Shown piece by piece: positions 54,687 through 63,499 of a DNA stretch of 64,000 nucleotides. Position 1 is the first letter of the stretch, and the number at the start of each line of letters is the position of its first letter. The notes beneath the pieces are model-generated. The model was not told where the DNA came from, did not search any database, and saw only the letters and a program-made list of their open reading frames with translations. The DNA comes from Kangiella sp. HZ709 (lineage in GTDB: Bacteria; Pseudomonadota; Gammaproteobacteria; Enterobacterales; Kangiellaceae). The DNA lies in assembly GCF_009674675.1 (NCBI RefSeq), contig NZ_WKJC01000002.1, forward strand, positions 248,001-312,000, in the 5' to 3' direction. A program made the translations under genes and the position numbers.

Positions 54687-55298
54687 TTAAAAATCTTTAA
54701 AATCTAACTGGCCTTCGTTAAGAAAGAACCATTGTAAAGCAATCAGTGCCATAGAGTTATTTATATGACCTCCTTGCAGTTTTTGCAAGGCTTCATCTCT
54801 CGATAGTTTCACGACCTTAATATCTTCGTGTTCAGAGTCTAGTCCTGCAAAATCTGAAACCGAGTTAGCCTCGACCACTCCCAAGAACAATGCAATCCTT
54901 TCATCAGAGCCACCAGGGCTTGCCCAGTATTCTTGGATTGGCATTAATTTTCTGATCTTAGCGCCAGCTTCTTCCATTGCCTCTCTCTGAGCCACTTCAT
55001 CATCTTGTTCATTTTGCTCAACTAACCCTGCAACGATTTCCAACACCCAAGGCGATAAAGGATCTTCAAGTGCTCCTATTCTGATTTGTTCAACCATTAC
55101 AAAGAGCTGTTGTATTGGATCGTATAACAACACACCAACCGCTTTACCTCGAATCAGTAATTCTCGTTGTACAGCATTTTCAAAACCACCTTGATATTTC
55201 AAATGGTCAAATGTCAATTTTTTCAATTGCATAAAACCGTCATAAAGCAGCTCTTCTTTGACGATATTTATCTGCTGATTTGTAAGTTTGTTTTTCAA
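54687..55298 (-). CDS. nudF: ADP-ribose pyrophosphatase
   Basis: Nudix hydrolase that splits ADP-ribose to AMP and ribose 5-phosphate. The Nudix box starts GLVEQNEQDDEVAQREA and continues MEEAG, with the fixed G, E, REAMEE and G in the right places. The NudF-type GGSDERIALFLGVVEA follows. The 203 residues match E. coli NudF (209). It starts with TTG, as no ATG fits. It is the first gene of the nudF-yqiB-cpdA group and is divergent from the pcm gene. Confidence 0.92.
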   Translation of the reverse strand: MKNKLTNQQINIVKEELLYDGFMQLKKLTFDHLKYQGGFENAVQRELLIRGKAVGVLLYDPIQQLFVMVEQIRIGALEDPLSPWVLEIVAGLVEQNEQDDEVAQREAMEEAGAKIRKLMPIQEYWASPGGSDERIALFLGVVEANSVSDFAGLDSEHEDIKVVKLSRDEALQKLQGGHINNSMALIALQWFFLNEGQLDFKDF

Positions 55299-55457
55299 TA
55301 GTTTATCTCATTGAATTTATTGGATTAATTAGCTAAAAGCCTCTAGTATTGTACAGAAGTTAAAAACCAAACATAGACCATTTCATAATCTGTTACACTT
55401 GGTTTCTTGTTTGAAATAACAATAACTTATATGCTTTTTAGCAAATGAGAGGAGTCT

Positions 55458-56129
55458 ATGCAAAGTCAACATTCATTCAATGTCGAGCAAGCAAGAATTA
55501 ATATGGTAGAGCAACAAATCCGCCCTTGGTATATGTTTGATAACCAGGTATTAGATTTGTTTGCAGCTATGCCCAGAGAGGAATTCGTTCCTACTAGTTA
55601 TAAGCAGCTAGCATATACAGATAGCAAAATTCCTCTTAGCCAAAATCAGTACATGATGCCGCCACGCGAGGAAGCTAGAATGCTCCAAGCGTTAAGCATT
55701 AAGAAAACTGATTTAGTTCTGGAAATAGGTACAGGTAGCGGCTATATAACCGCATTATTAGCGACCTTAGCGAATAAAGTTTACTCCATAGATATTATTA
55801 AAGATTACTTGGAGTCAGCACAAGAGCAATGCCAATCCTTAGGGTTAAGTAATATCGAATTCGAGGAAGGCGATGCCTCTAATGGCTGGTCACACTATGG
55901 TCCTTATGACGTGATTGCTATTACTGGAGGGTTTTACGAATTACCTGAGTCCTTTAAAAAGTCCTTAACCATTGGGGGACGATTGTTTTGTATTGAAGGA
56001 AGTAAGCCAGCGATGAAAGCAAAGCTAGTTACTCGAACTGACGAGGATAATTGGCAAGAAGAAGTATTATTCGAAACCGAAATTGAACTACTAATAAATG
56101 CAAAAAAGGCTGAAGCCTTTTTATTTTAA
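55458..56129 (+). CDS. pcm: protein-L-isoaspartate O-methyltransferase family protein
   Basis: SAM-dependent methyltransferase for repair of isoaspartyl residues. The SAM-binding motif is LVLEIGTGSGYITALLA, preceded by RPWYMFDNQVLDLFAAMPREEFVP and LSQNQYMMPPREEARM. This is the short Pcm-like type that often lies before tolC in gammaproteobacteria. It differs from E. coli Pcm in the substrate part, so activity on isoaspartate is not certain. GAGGAG before the ATG is strong. Its last codons form a terminator-like hairpin before tolC. Confidence 0.85.
   Translation: MQSQHSFNVEQARINMVEQQIRPWYMFDNQVLDLFAAMPREEFVPTSYKQLAYTDSKIPLSQNQYMMPPREEARMLQALSIKKTDLVLEIGTGSGYITALLATLANKVYSIDIIKDYLESAQEQCQSLGLSNIEFEEGDASNGWSHYGPYDVIAITGGFYELPESFKKSLTIGGRLFCIEGSKPAMKAKLVTRTDEDNWQEEVLFETEIELLINAKKAEAFLF
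56103..56122 (+). terminator. terminator-like hairpin in the pcm 3' end, before tolC
   Basis: AAAAAGGC / GCCTTTTT arms with a TGAA loop, followed by ATTTT. It lies within the last codons of pcm and 26 bp before the tolC ATG. It could attenuate read-through from pcm into tolC. Confidence 0.6.
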
Positions 56130-56148
56130 AGAGAAAGAGACACTGTTA

Positions 56149-57564
56149 ATGAAAAAGAAATTGATCGCATTGAGCATTGCATTAAGTTTTAATATAGTCA
56201 CCCTTAATGCAGAAACCCAAAGCTTAAGTAACGCTACTAAGACGGATCTGATGAGCGCTTATCAAGATGCTCTAAAAAACGACACTCAATACTTGATCAG
56301 CCATGCTAATTTAAAAGCTACTGAACAAAGCGTCAGACTTAGCCGTTCAAGTTTGCTACCTCAAATTAGTGCTAGTGCAACTCGCTCTAGAAACGAAACA
56401 GATTTTGAAGGACAAGGCCTAGATGGCAGTCCCTCCGATCCTTTTACTAACCTCAGTGAAGGCACAACTTATAGAGTTCAACTCAATCAGTCTATATTTG
56501 ACTGGTCAAACTGGGTTGCTTTAGATCAGGCGAATTTGCGCTTAAAAGCATCGGAGCTCACTCATGGCTCTAACTTGCAAAGTCTAATCACCAGAACCGC
56601 GCAAAGTTACTTTAATGTCTTATCTGCTACTGAGAATTTAAGCACTACTCAATCAGAGTTAGAGGCGTTAAAAAAACAACTAGATCTAACGCGAGAGCAA
56701 TATGAGTCTGGACTTGCAAACGCTACCGACTTTTTGAATGCCCAAGCTAACTATGATCAGTCGTTGGCTAATGAAGTATCTTTAAAAAACAGTTTAACTA
56801 TTGCTAAAGAAGCTTTGCGCCAAATTACTAACAATTACTACATACAACTTGAGGGTATGGGGGATAGCTTGAAGCTTTCAGACCCATCGCCAAATAATAT
56901 TGAAGACTGGACTCGTGTAGCAGCACAAGAAAACTTAGGATTAAAAGCCCAACAATATAATGTTAAAGTCGCAAAAAAAGACATTGAGCGCAACCGAAGT
57001 GGTCACTACCCCTCCTTAGATCTGAATGTTACCTATAGCGATAGTGATTCGGACACAGAAAGAAGTTTCCCGCAAGGAATTTCTCCAAACATCGCGCCTC
57101 CAGGGACGGTACAAGATACATCTAACCAACAGCAAGGTTACAATGCTGGTTTAACTTTAAGCGTCCCAATTTTCTCAGGCTTTAGAGTAGATGCTCAAAC
57201 AGAACAAGCAAAACAAAATTATTTAACGTCGTCTCATCAACATGAGCAAACAGCTAGACAGGTTCAAGCCAGTGCTAGAAATGCCTTTACTAATCTTCAA
57301 GCAGCTATTATCTCATACAATGCTTATAAGAGAAGTCTTGAATCCAGTCAAAGTTCCTTAGAGGCAACCCAAGAAGGATATCAAGCCGGTACAAGAAATA
57401 TTATTGACGTTTTAAATGCAACGCGAAGTTATTACAATGCTCGACGTAATTTGACCCGCGCAAAGTACGACTACCTAATTAATGGTTTAAATTTAAAATC
57501 AGCAGCAGGAACGCTGACCGAAGCTGATTTACAAGAAGTTAATCAGTTGCTGCTTAATTACTAG
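56149..57564 (+). CDS. tolC: TolC family outer-membrane efflux channel
   Basis: Trimeric outer-membrane channel for RND and type I export. 471 residues with signal peptide KKKLIALSIALSFNIVTLNA. The duplicated TolC pattern is visible: LLPQISASATRS... and HYPSLDLNVTYSDSDSD for the two repeats, with long helices between. The start is set at 56149, where the signal peptide begins; a frame from 56098 overlaps pcm. It ends five bases before the convergent waaA. It could serve any pump in the cell, including the RND gene near 28000 only by speculation. Confidence 0.94.
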   Translation: MKKKLIALSIALSFNIVTLNAETQSLSNATKTDLMSAYQDALKNDTQYLISHANLKATEQSVRLSRSSLLPQISASATRSRNETDFEGQGLDGSPSDPFTNLSEGTTYRVQLNQSIFDWSNWVALDQANLRLKASELTHGSNLQSLITRTAQSYFNVLSATENLSTTQSELEALKKQLDLTREQYESGLANATDFLNAQANYDQSLANEVSLKNSLTIAKEALRQITNNYYIQLEGMGDSLKLSDPSPNNIEDWTRVAAQENLGLKAQQYNVKVAKKDIERNRSGHYPSLDLNVTYSDSDSDTERSFPQGISPNIAPPGTVQDTSNQQQGYNAGLTLSVPIFSGFRVDAQTEQAKQNYLTSSHQHEQTARQVQASARNAFTNLQAAIISYNAYKRSLESSQSSLEATQEGYQAGTRNIIDVLNATRSYYNARRNLTRAKYDYLINGLNLKSAAGTLTEADLQEVNQLLLNY

Positions 57565-57569
57565 TAAAA

Positions 57570-58826
57570 TTAGACCTTAGGCAAGGTGCCTTGGATAACA
57601 GTCACTACTTTTTCTAAGGCGCCTTTATTTTTATCAATAAAGGCTCTAGCCTTTTCACCCATCAGCTCTGCCTCAATATTATCATTCGCTAACAGAATTA
57701 ATTGAGTGGCAAGTTGCTGATTATCTATAACTACTCTTGCGGCATCTATATCGATTAATGAATCAAATAGATATTGGAAGTTATGATAATCAGGGCCTGT
57801 TAGAACTGGTTTAGAGTAATAGGCGGCTTCAATTGCATTATGGCCACCGATATCAACAAAGCTTCCCCCGATAAATGCTACGTTTGATTTTTCGTAGGCA
57901 AATAACAACTCACCCATAGTATCTCCAAGCAAAACACTAGCAGACTCTTTCCAGCTCGACCGCTCTGAGCGTCTGGAGAATTGAAAACCATTCTGTGAGA
58001 TTAACTCAGCGACACTTTCAAAGCGTTCGGGGTGTCTAGGAACCAAAATCAATTTGGCACTTGGAATAACTTCTGCCACTTGCTTATGTGCCTGCAATAT
58101 TTGCTCATCCTCTCCGTGATGAGTGCTTGCAGCTATCCAAACAAATTCTTTATTCCAATAGGGGAAGTACTCATCAAAATTGGCCTGAGGGAACTCTGCA
58201 TCAAACTTAATATTCCCAGTTATTTCCACATTGCTTTTCGAAACACCTGAGCTCACAAAACGCTGAGCATCTGCTTCATTCACCGCTAAGACTTTCGATA
58301 GCTTTGAAAATAAAGATTTGCTCGCATCTTTAAAGAACGAATATTTTCTGGCCGATGATTCAGAAAGGCGGGCATTGGCCAGTATTATAGGTATCCTTTG
58401 TTGATTTATATAACTCAACCAATTGGGCCAAAGCTCAGTTTCCATGATAACCACTAGCTTCGGTGATACTCTCGATACGAACCGTTTGATACTTCCAGGT
58501 AAATCGCACGGCGAGTAATAATGAGTAATTTTGTCACCTAAATTTTCTAATAATAATTTAGCGCCCGTGGGCGTGGTGGTGGTAACTACAATGTTCAATT
58601 CTGGGTTTGACGATAATAATTTATTAATAATCGAAATGGCACCACTGGTTTCACCCATAGAAACGGCATGAAACCATAAGTCGGTACTCTTATGTTTTTT
58701 TACAAACCCAAAACGTTGACGAAACGGCTCGCGATACTTGGGCGGTTTTAAACTTTTAAAAAACCAGCGGATACACATCAAAGGTGAGAGCAAATAATAA
58801 ATAAAGGTATAAACTCCTTTAACCAT
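57570..58826 (-). CDS. waaA: 3-deoxy-D-manno-octulosonic acid transferase
   Basis: WaaA (KdtA) adds Kdo to lipid IVA at the inner membrane. The 418 residues match E. coli (425). An N-terminal membrane anchor (VYTFIYYLLSPLMCIRWFF) is followed by the family stretches WFHAVSMGETSGA, METELWPNWL, ANARLSESSARKY and FIGGSFVDIGGHNAIEAAYY. The product helps build the inner core with LpxH-derived lipid A. It lies one base after rnfH on the same strand, so it is part of ratA-rnfH-waaA. Confidence 0.95.
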   Translation of the reverse strand: MVKGVYTFIYYLLSPLMCIRWFFKSLKPPKYREPFRQRFGFVKKHKSTDLWFHAVSMGETSGAISIINKLLSSNPELNIVVTTTTPTGAKLLLENLGDKITHYYSPCDLPGSIKRFVSRVSPKLVVIMETELWPNWLSYINQQRIPIILANARLSESSARKYSFFKDASKSLFSKLSKVLAVNEADAQRFVSSGVSKSNVEITGNIKFDAEFPQANFDEYFPYWNKEFVWIAASTHHGEDEQILQAHKQVAEVIPSAKLILVPRHPERFESVAELISQNGFQFSRRSERSSWKESASVLLGDTMGELLFAYEKSNVAFIGGSFVDIGGHNAIEAAYYSKPVLTGPDYHNFQYLFDSLIDIDAARVVIDNQQLATQLILLANDNIEAELMGEKARAFIDKNKGALEKVVTVIQGTLPKV

Positions 58827-58827
58827 A

Positions 58828-59127
58828 TTATTTATTTTTCCCTGCGCTTGCTTTCAACGCTCTTTGCTTCCTGACTTCTTTAGGATCGACTATTAATGGA
58901 CGATATATTTCTATACGATCACCATCATGCAAAGTATCGGTTAATTTCGCTAATTTACTAAATATACCAACTTTACTAACCGCTAAATCTATCTCTGGAT
59001 AAAGCTCTAAAATACCAGAAGCTTTGATTATGACCTCAAGACTATCATCTTTATCAACCTGCAGACTCAGTAGCGTTTGTTTATCAGGGAGCGCATAAGC
59101 AACTTCAGCTTTAATGGTATCACTCAT
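58828..59127 (-). CDS. rnfH: RnfH family ubiquitin-like protein
   Basis: 99-residue beta-grasp protein with AEVAYALPDKQTLLSLQV, IDLAVSKVGIFSK and DRIEIYRPLIVDPKEVRKQRA, all typical of RnfH (YfjF). It is usually next to ratA and smpB, as here. Its role in E. coli is not defined, and no rnf genes are in this window. The C-terminal tail is basic (LKASAGKNK). Confidence 0.9.
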   Translation of the reverse strand: MSDTIKAEVAYALPDKQTLLSLQVDKDDSLEVIIKASGILELYPEIDLAVSKVGIFSKLAKLTDTLHDGDRIEIYRPLIVDPKEVRKQRALKASAGKNK

Positions 59128-59165
59128 AAATATAAGGCCCTATTCGTTTCGTCAAAGAGTAAAAA

Positions 59166-59597
59166 CTAGGCATATACTAATTTTGCCCTTGCAGTAAAAG
59201 CGTCAACAAAACTTTCTACCAGCTGGTTAAATACTTTTCCAAAGGCTAACTCTAATAACTTATTAGAGAACTCAAACTCTAACTGCAGTTCAATTTTAGA
59301 AGCTTGCTCAGATAGGGCGCTAAAAGTCCAAACACCATTTAAAAACTTAAATGGTCCATCCACCAATGACATAACAATTTCACTATGCGGAGTATTGCTA
59401 TTCTTAGTAGTAAATGACTGTTCGAAACCGCCTTTGGCAACATACAAGACAGCCGTGACTTCATGTTCAATTTTCTCAAGAATTTTTGAGCCCGAACAAT
59501 AAGGCAAAAACTCAGGATAGTCTTCTATTGCATTGACCAATGCAAACATTTGCTCACTGCTAAACGGAACAATGGCTTGTCGATGTATGCTTTTCAT
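59166..59597 (-). CDS. ratA: RatA-like START/polyketide cyclase domain protein
   Basis: 143-residue START-domain protein: VNAIEDYPEFLPYCSGSKIL at the N-terminus, SLVDGPFKFLNGVWTFSAL in the middle and FVDAFTARAKLVYA at the end. E. coli RatA (YfjG) was described as a ribosome-association toxin; homologues (Coq10) bind ubiquinone, and that role seems more general. It is divergent from smpB and precedes rnfH by 38 bp. A good call by sequence and neighbours. Confidence 0.9.
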   Translation of the reverse strand: MKSIHRQAIVPFSSEQMFALVNAIEDYPEFLPYCSGSKILEKIEHEVTAVLYVAKGGFEQSFTTKNSNTPHSEIVMSLVDGPFKFLNGVWTFSALSEQASKIELQLEFEFSNKLLELAFGKVFNQLVESFVDAFTARAKLVYA

Positions 59598-59692
59598 GGA
59601 TATTAAAATAATACTAATTGATAGGATTGTAGCATCTGCACTAACCAGAATGCTATAATTACCAAAGTTGATTAACTACACATGAACCCATT

Positions 59693-60175
59693 TTGGCAAA
59701 ACAAAAGAAAAATAAAGCAAATTCCAATACCATTGCTTTGAATAAACGAGCAAGACACGATTACTTCATAGAAAAGACATTCGAAGCAGGCTTGGTATTA
59801 CAAGGATGGGAAGTGAAAAGCCTTCGCGCTGGCAAGGCTAACTTGGCCGAAAGCTATGTTTTGCTAAAAGATGGCGAGGCCTGGTTATTTGGTTGCCACA
59901 TCTCACCACTATTAAGTGCTTCGACTCATATAATTGCCGACCCAATGCGCACTCGTAAGTTGTTATTACATGATCATGAACTCGCTCAGTTATACCGCGG
60001 CGCTGAACAGCAAGGAAATACAGTAGTCGCTTTGGCACTATACTGGAAAAAGTCATTGGCAAAACTCGAAATTGGGCTTGCTAAGGGTAAAAAGCTGCAT
60101 GATAAACGCGCAACAGAAAAAGAGCGCGAATGGAATAAAACCAAAGAACGTATTATGAAACATAACGTTTCTTAA
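59693..60175 (+). CDS. smpB: SsrA-binding protein SmpB
   Basis: SmpB brings tmRNA to stalled ribosomes. The 160 residues are typical: [58 protein letters not shown], and the [13 protein letters not shown] tail that sits in the mRNA channel. The only in-frame start that matches the family N-terminus (AKQKKNKAN) is TTG; the nearby ATG at 59682 is out of frame. A TATAAT at 59654-59659 is 33 bp before it. No ssrA gene follows in the 96-bp gap after it. Confidence 0.95.
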   Translation: MAKQKKNKANSNTIALNKRARHDYFIEKTFEAGLVLQGWEVKSLRAGKANLAESYVLLKDGEAWLFGCHISPLLSASTHIIADPMRTRKLLLHDHELAQLYRGAEQQGNTVVALALYWKKSLAKLEIGLAKGKKLHDKRATEKEREWNKTKERIMKHNVS

Positions 60176-60271
60176 CACAGGTCACAATCTGTAATACATT
60201 ATTTGAGCTTAAGAGAAGTATCTTGTTAAGATAACTAAAGTGTTTAATTAAGAAGACCTTCCAGAGTAACT

Positions 60272-61243
60272 ATGATTCGAATCAAATCCACAAGCCTAGT
60301 AATTTCGACATTAATAATATCGAGCTGCTCTTTTGTGCAAGATAGGAGCGAAGAGCTGGTTCAAGTGGTTGATGCAACAGAATCAAGTTCTCACTCAAGC
60401 ACAAAGCCAAAAAATGAAGTTCGTAAATCAGTAACTCCCCAAGAGTATGTCGTTAAGAAAAATGATACCTTAGGTAGTATTGCCCGAAAAACTTTAGGCT
60501 CTTCTATTTATTATCGCCAACTTGCGTCATTTAATTCTCTTAATGAGCAGCAGACATTAAAAGTTGGGCAAGTTATTCTTATTCCTACGAATATATCAGT
60601 TTCGCAAACTACAAAGGCAACACCCTTAAAACGGCCTTCTACTTCGACAAAAGAGCCATTGATTATTGCAAGTCAAAAGTACCCAGAGTTGAATAGCCTC
60701 ATTTCTCAGCAAAAATACAATCAAGCCATTGATTGGGCTTTAACTCACCCTAACCTAAAGGCAGATTTAGGCTTACAAGCAAAACTAGTTGAAGCAACTA
60801 GCCTGCAAGCTGATAAAGAACTGGAAGAAAGAGATTATTCTGAGGCAAGTTTTCTAATTAATGGTTTAAAAGCTAATCAAAACCTAGCTGGTATAAACAA
60901 AACGCAATTAACTAGGAAGGCAACGCAAATTCAGTGCAATCAATTAAGTCACAATGCTTTGCAGAAGGTAGGTAAAGGTCAGATCGATGAGGCCTATAAA
61001 GATTTAATGCAGGCTCTAAGCCTAGATAAAAACTATTCCAATTCTCTAGACTTGTTCCTTCAAGCCAGAGATTCTGTGACTGAAACCATGCATCAAGAAG
61101 CGCTAAAACTTTATCGTAATCAACAGTTAGATAAAGCTTCTATCCTTTGGAGTCAAATTTTAAAATTAAAACCTAATGATGATTTAGCGTTAGTTTATAC
61201 AGATCGAGTTAAAAGCCTACAGAAAAAACTTAAAGGGTTATAA
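60272..61243 (+). CDS. LysM and TPR domain lipoprotein
   Basis: 323-residue predicted lipoprotein. The signal ends at lipobox ISSC (C19). One LysM domain is at about residues 58-107 (YVVKKNDTLGSIARKTLG ... GQVILIPTN), which should bind peptidoglycan. Helical repeats follow to the end, TPR-like (IDEAYKDLMQALSLDKNYS and KASILWSQILKLKPNDD). It is convergent with the kinase operon and lies ten bases from it, so a functional link is possible but not shown. It has no recognised name. Confidence 0.82.
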   Translation: MIRIKSTSLVISTLIISSCSFVQDRSEELVQVVDATESSSHSSTKPKNEVRKSVTPQEYVVKKNDTLGSIARKTLGSSIYYRQLASFNSLNEQQTLKVGQVILIPTNISVSQTTKATPLKRPSTSTKEPLIIASQKYPELNSLISQQKYNQAIDWALTHPNLKADLGLQAKLVEATSLQADKELEERDYSEASFLINGLKANQNLAGINKTQLTRKATQIQCNQLSHNALQKVGKGQIDEAYKDLMQALSLDKNYSNSLDLFLQARDSVTETMHQEALKLYRNQQLDKASILWSQILKLKPNDDLALVYTDRVKSLQKKLKGL

Positions 61244-61253
61244 AAAACAATAT

Positions 61254-62954
61254 TTAATCAGTAATAACTATAGTCTTCTCGATATCTTTACTTTGAGTAA
61301 TGGCATCCTCTAGCTTAGCATCAACTTCAACAATATTGATTTTCTGAGTACGAGTTAAGCCCGCCATTTTTTGTGATAACTGATTGATTTCTTGCTCCAT
61401 ACGACCAAACTCATCATGAGTAGTTATCGGTAAGGCTGAAGCCTCTCCATAAAGGCGGATATCATGCAGCTTTTGACGACTAAGATTTATACGTTTAGCA
61501 AAGCGGTTACTCAACCAATAAATACCTACAAAAACGACTAGCAAAATTAACAACATCCAAATAATCATGGTCAAGATAGATGAGTTTGATGCCTGCTGCA
61601 AATTAGCTCTACTTAATGCAACGTTAACTCGCCCCACTTCTTTTTGCTGATACATGATTGGACTATCAAAAAAGTATGCGTTCTGGCTAAAGCTTACGTC
61701 ATCAAAATAAACGCTTCCTTGTGCGACGCTTTCTACTAATTCCCATTCAGTATTTTTCCCAAAAGCTTTATCTACATCCACTTTATTATTACTACTAATG
61801 ATAGTGTCACTTTGATCTCTAATACTCAAATAAAGCACTTGACGATTTTCAGCAATGGTTTCTGTTATTGACTGAAGCGTTAGGCGTTCTTCTAATAATA
61901 AAGGCTCAGCAGTTTCGCTGGCAATAATCTGACTAATAGAAAACCCATAGTCATACATCAATTGGTTCATCAGCCGCGTTTGCTTTTGATTAACCCAAAC
62001 CATCCCAAGTATCATAACTAAAAAAACGAAGCTTGAAAGTCCAACCGCCCAGCGAGCACTCATGGAAACAAATTTAATCTCAGTTAATCCTTTAAGATTT
62101 TCAAGGTGCTCCTTTTCTAATTTATCCAGTTCCTCGATCAAGGTTTCTGTAGACTCATAGCGCAAATCTGGATTCTTTTGTAAAAGTCTAAAGACAATAG
62201 TTTGCCATACAAGTCCAGCCTCAAAATTTAAGTTTAAAGGTTCAGGGTTTTGTTGCAGTACAGCTTGCAAAATAGCGGCGTGATTAATTGCTTTAAACGG
62301 TAATTCACCCTTACTCGCTTGATATAAAATAACTCCTAGCGAATAATAATCAGTTTTGGTGTCAATGCCACGCCCTGAAATCTGCTCAGGCGACATATAA
62401 GCAGGAGTACCCATAATTTGCGAGTCACGATCGGCATCATTCGAATCCTGTTTTAGTTTTTCTTCCAGGAACTCACTTTCAATTTTAGCAATACCAAAAT
62501 CGGTAATTTTAAAACTAGCACCATCATCGATAACAAATATATTTTCAGGCTTAAGATCTCGATGGATAACACCTTGCCTGTGAGCATAACCTAAGGCCTG
62601 GCTTAAACTTCTAGCCAGAGGTATTAGCTCATCAAGGCTCAGCACACCTTTCTCGTATAGAAATTCATCCAAAGTAACGCCATCCAATAATTCCATGGCA
62701 ATAAAGGGCCGCCCATTCCAAATACCTGTATCGTAAATAGTAACAATCGATGGATGACTCAATCGGCCTGCAGATTTTGCTTCGCTAACAAAAAGCTCTC
62801 GATACTCTACCTTTTCTATTAACTCGTGCTTTAAAAGCTTAATTGCAAGCTCACGTCCTATGTCTGGGTCTTGCGCTTTATAGACAACGGACATAGCGCC
62901 ACGCCCAAGTTCTTCTAGAATTTTGTAGCGCCCAATAAAGGTATTTTCGACCAT
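61254..62954 (-). CDS. membrane Ser/Thr protein kinase with extracytoplasmic sensor and HAMP-like tail
   Basis: 566-residue eukaryotic-like kinase. The N-terminal kinase domain is complete: glycine loop LGRGAMSVVYKA, K39 in LAIKLL, HRDLKPEN (D133), DFGIAK (152-157) and GTPAYMSPEQ. Then TM1 (about 302-322), a periplasmic region of about 135 residues, TM2 (459-480) and a cytosolic HAMP-like piece to about 535. The sensor replaces the PASTA repeats of PknB types. It lies two bases after the FHA gene and follows a PP2C phosphatase, so the three act as one phosphosignalling set. Confidence 0.92.
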   Translation of the reverse strand: MVENTFIGRYKILEELGRGAMSVVYKAQDPDIGRELAIKLLKHELIEKVEYRELFVSEAKSAGRLSHPSIVTIYDTGIWNGRPFIAMELLDGVTLDEFLYEKGVLSLDELIPLARSLSQALGYAHRQGVIHRDLKPENIFVIDDGASFKITDFGIAKIESEFLEEKLKQDSNDADRDSQIMGTPAYMSPEQISGRGIDTKTDYYSLGVILYQASKGELPFKAINHAAILQAVLQQNPEPLNLNFEAGLVWQTIVFRLLQKNPDLRYESTETLIEELDKLEKEHLENLKGLTEIKFVSMSARWAVGLSSFVFLVMILGMVWVNQKQTRLMNQLMYDYGFSISQIIASETAEPLLLEERLTLQSITETIAENRQVLYLSIRDQSDTIISSNNKVDVDKAFGKNTEWELVESVAQGSVYFDDVSFSQNAYFFDSPIMYQQKEVGRVNVALSRANLQQASNSSILTMIIWMLLILLVVFVGIYWLSNRFAKRINLSRQKLHDIRLYGEASALPITTHDEFGRMEQEINQLSQKMAGLTRTQKINIVEVDAKLEDAITQSKDIEKTIVITD

Positions 62955-62956
62955 AA

Positions 62957-63499
62957 CTAGATGAGTAAGAAAATAATGACCAACAATGATATAGCCGCAA
63001 TGGCTACCGCTGAAAATGCAAACCAGTTAGTGGCTGGTTTTTCAACCATTTCAACAACGTCACTTTCGTCGACTAGAGTGAATAAGAACTCCGTATGACC
63101 CACTTGAATTCTGTCACCGAAAGATAAAACTCTATCAGTAATTTTTTCACCATTAACAATAGTGCCATTAGAAGACAATAAGTTTAGAATTTTCCATTCA
63201 CCACCTTGATAGGTAATTTGCGCATGGGTAGATGATGCCGCAGGGTCATAGATAGTGACATTATTGCCTTTACCACGACCAATAATATTTTTACCTTTTA
63301 CTAAAACAAACTGCTCTCCAACATGAGGTTTACTAGTCGCAACTAAAGCAGCAACTTTTGTACCGTCATCTTCTTGCCGTTGGATTTCTTCAGCAATCAT
63401 TTGATCAACTTTTTTAGAATCAAAGACTAATGTCCCTTGGGGACCTGCTTTATCTTCGCGGTATTGATTTTTATCTGTTGGTTTCTTTTCAGAACTCAT
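62957..63499 (-). CDS. FHA domain tail-anchored protein
   Basis: 180-residue protein. The FHA domain at about 63-140 has the phosphothreonine-binding residues: R75 (NIIGRGKGNN), S90/H92 (ASSTHAQI) and NG in SSNGTIVNGEKI. A C-terminal helix (159-180) anchors it in the membrane, and the N-terminus is charged with threonines that could be kinase targets. It overlaps the PP2C stop by four bases (ATGA) and is followed by the kinase two bases on. Probably a phospho-dependent scaffold for the kinase. Confidence 0.9.
   Translation of the reverse strand: MSSEKKPTDKNQYREDKAGPQGTLVFDSKKVDQMIAEEIQRQEDDGTKVAALVATSKPHVGEQFVLVKGKNIIGRGKGNNVTIYDPAASSTHAQITYQGGEWKILNLLSSNGTIVNGEKITDRVLSFGDRIQVGHTEFLFTLVDESDVVEMVEKPATNWFAFSAVAIAAISLLVIIFLLI

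Noticed and set aside
60176-60271. ssrA (tmRNA) gene after smpB.
   Set aside because: The gap is only 96 bp and has no tRNA-Ala-like ends.
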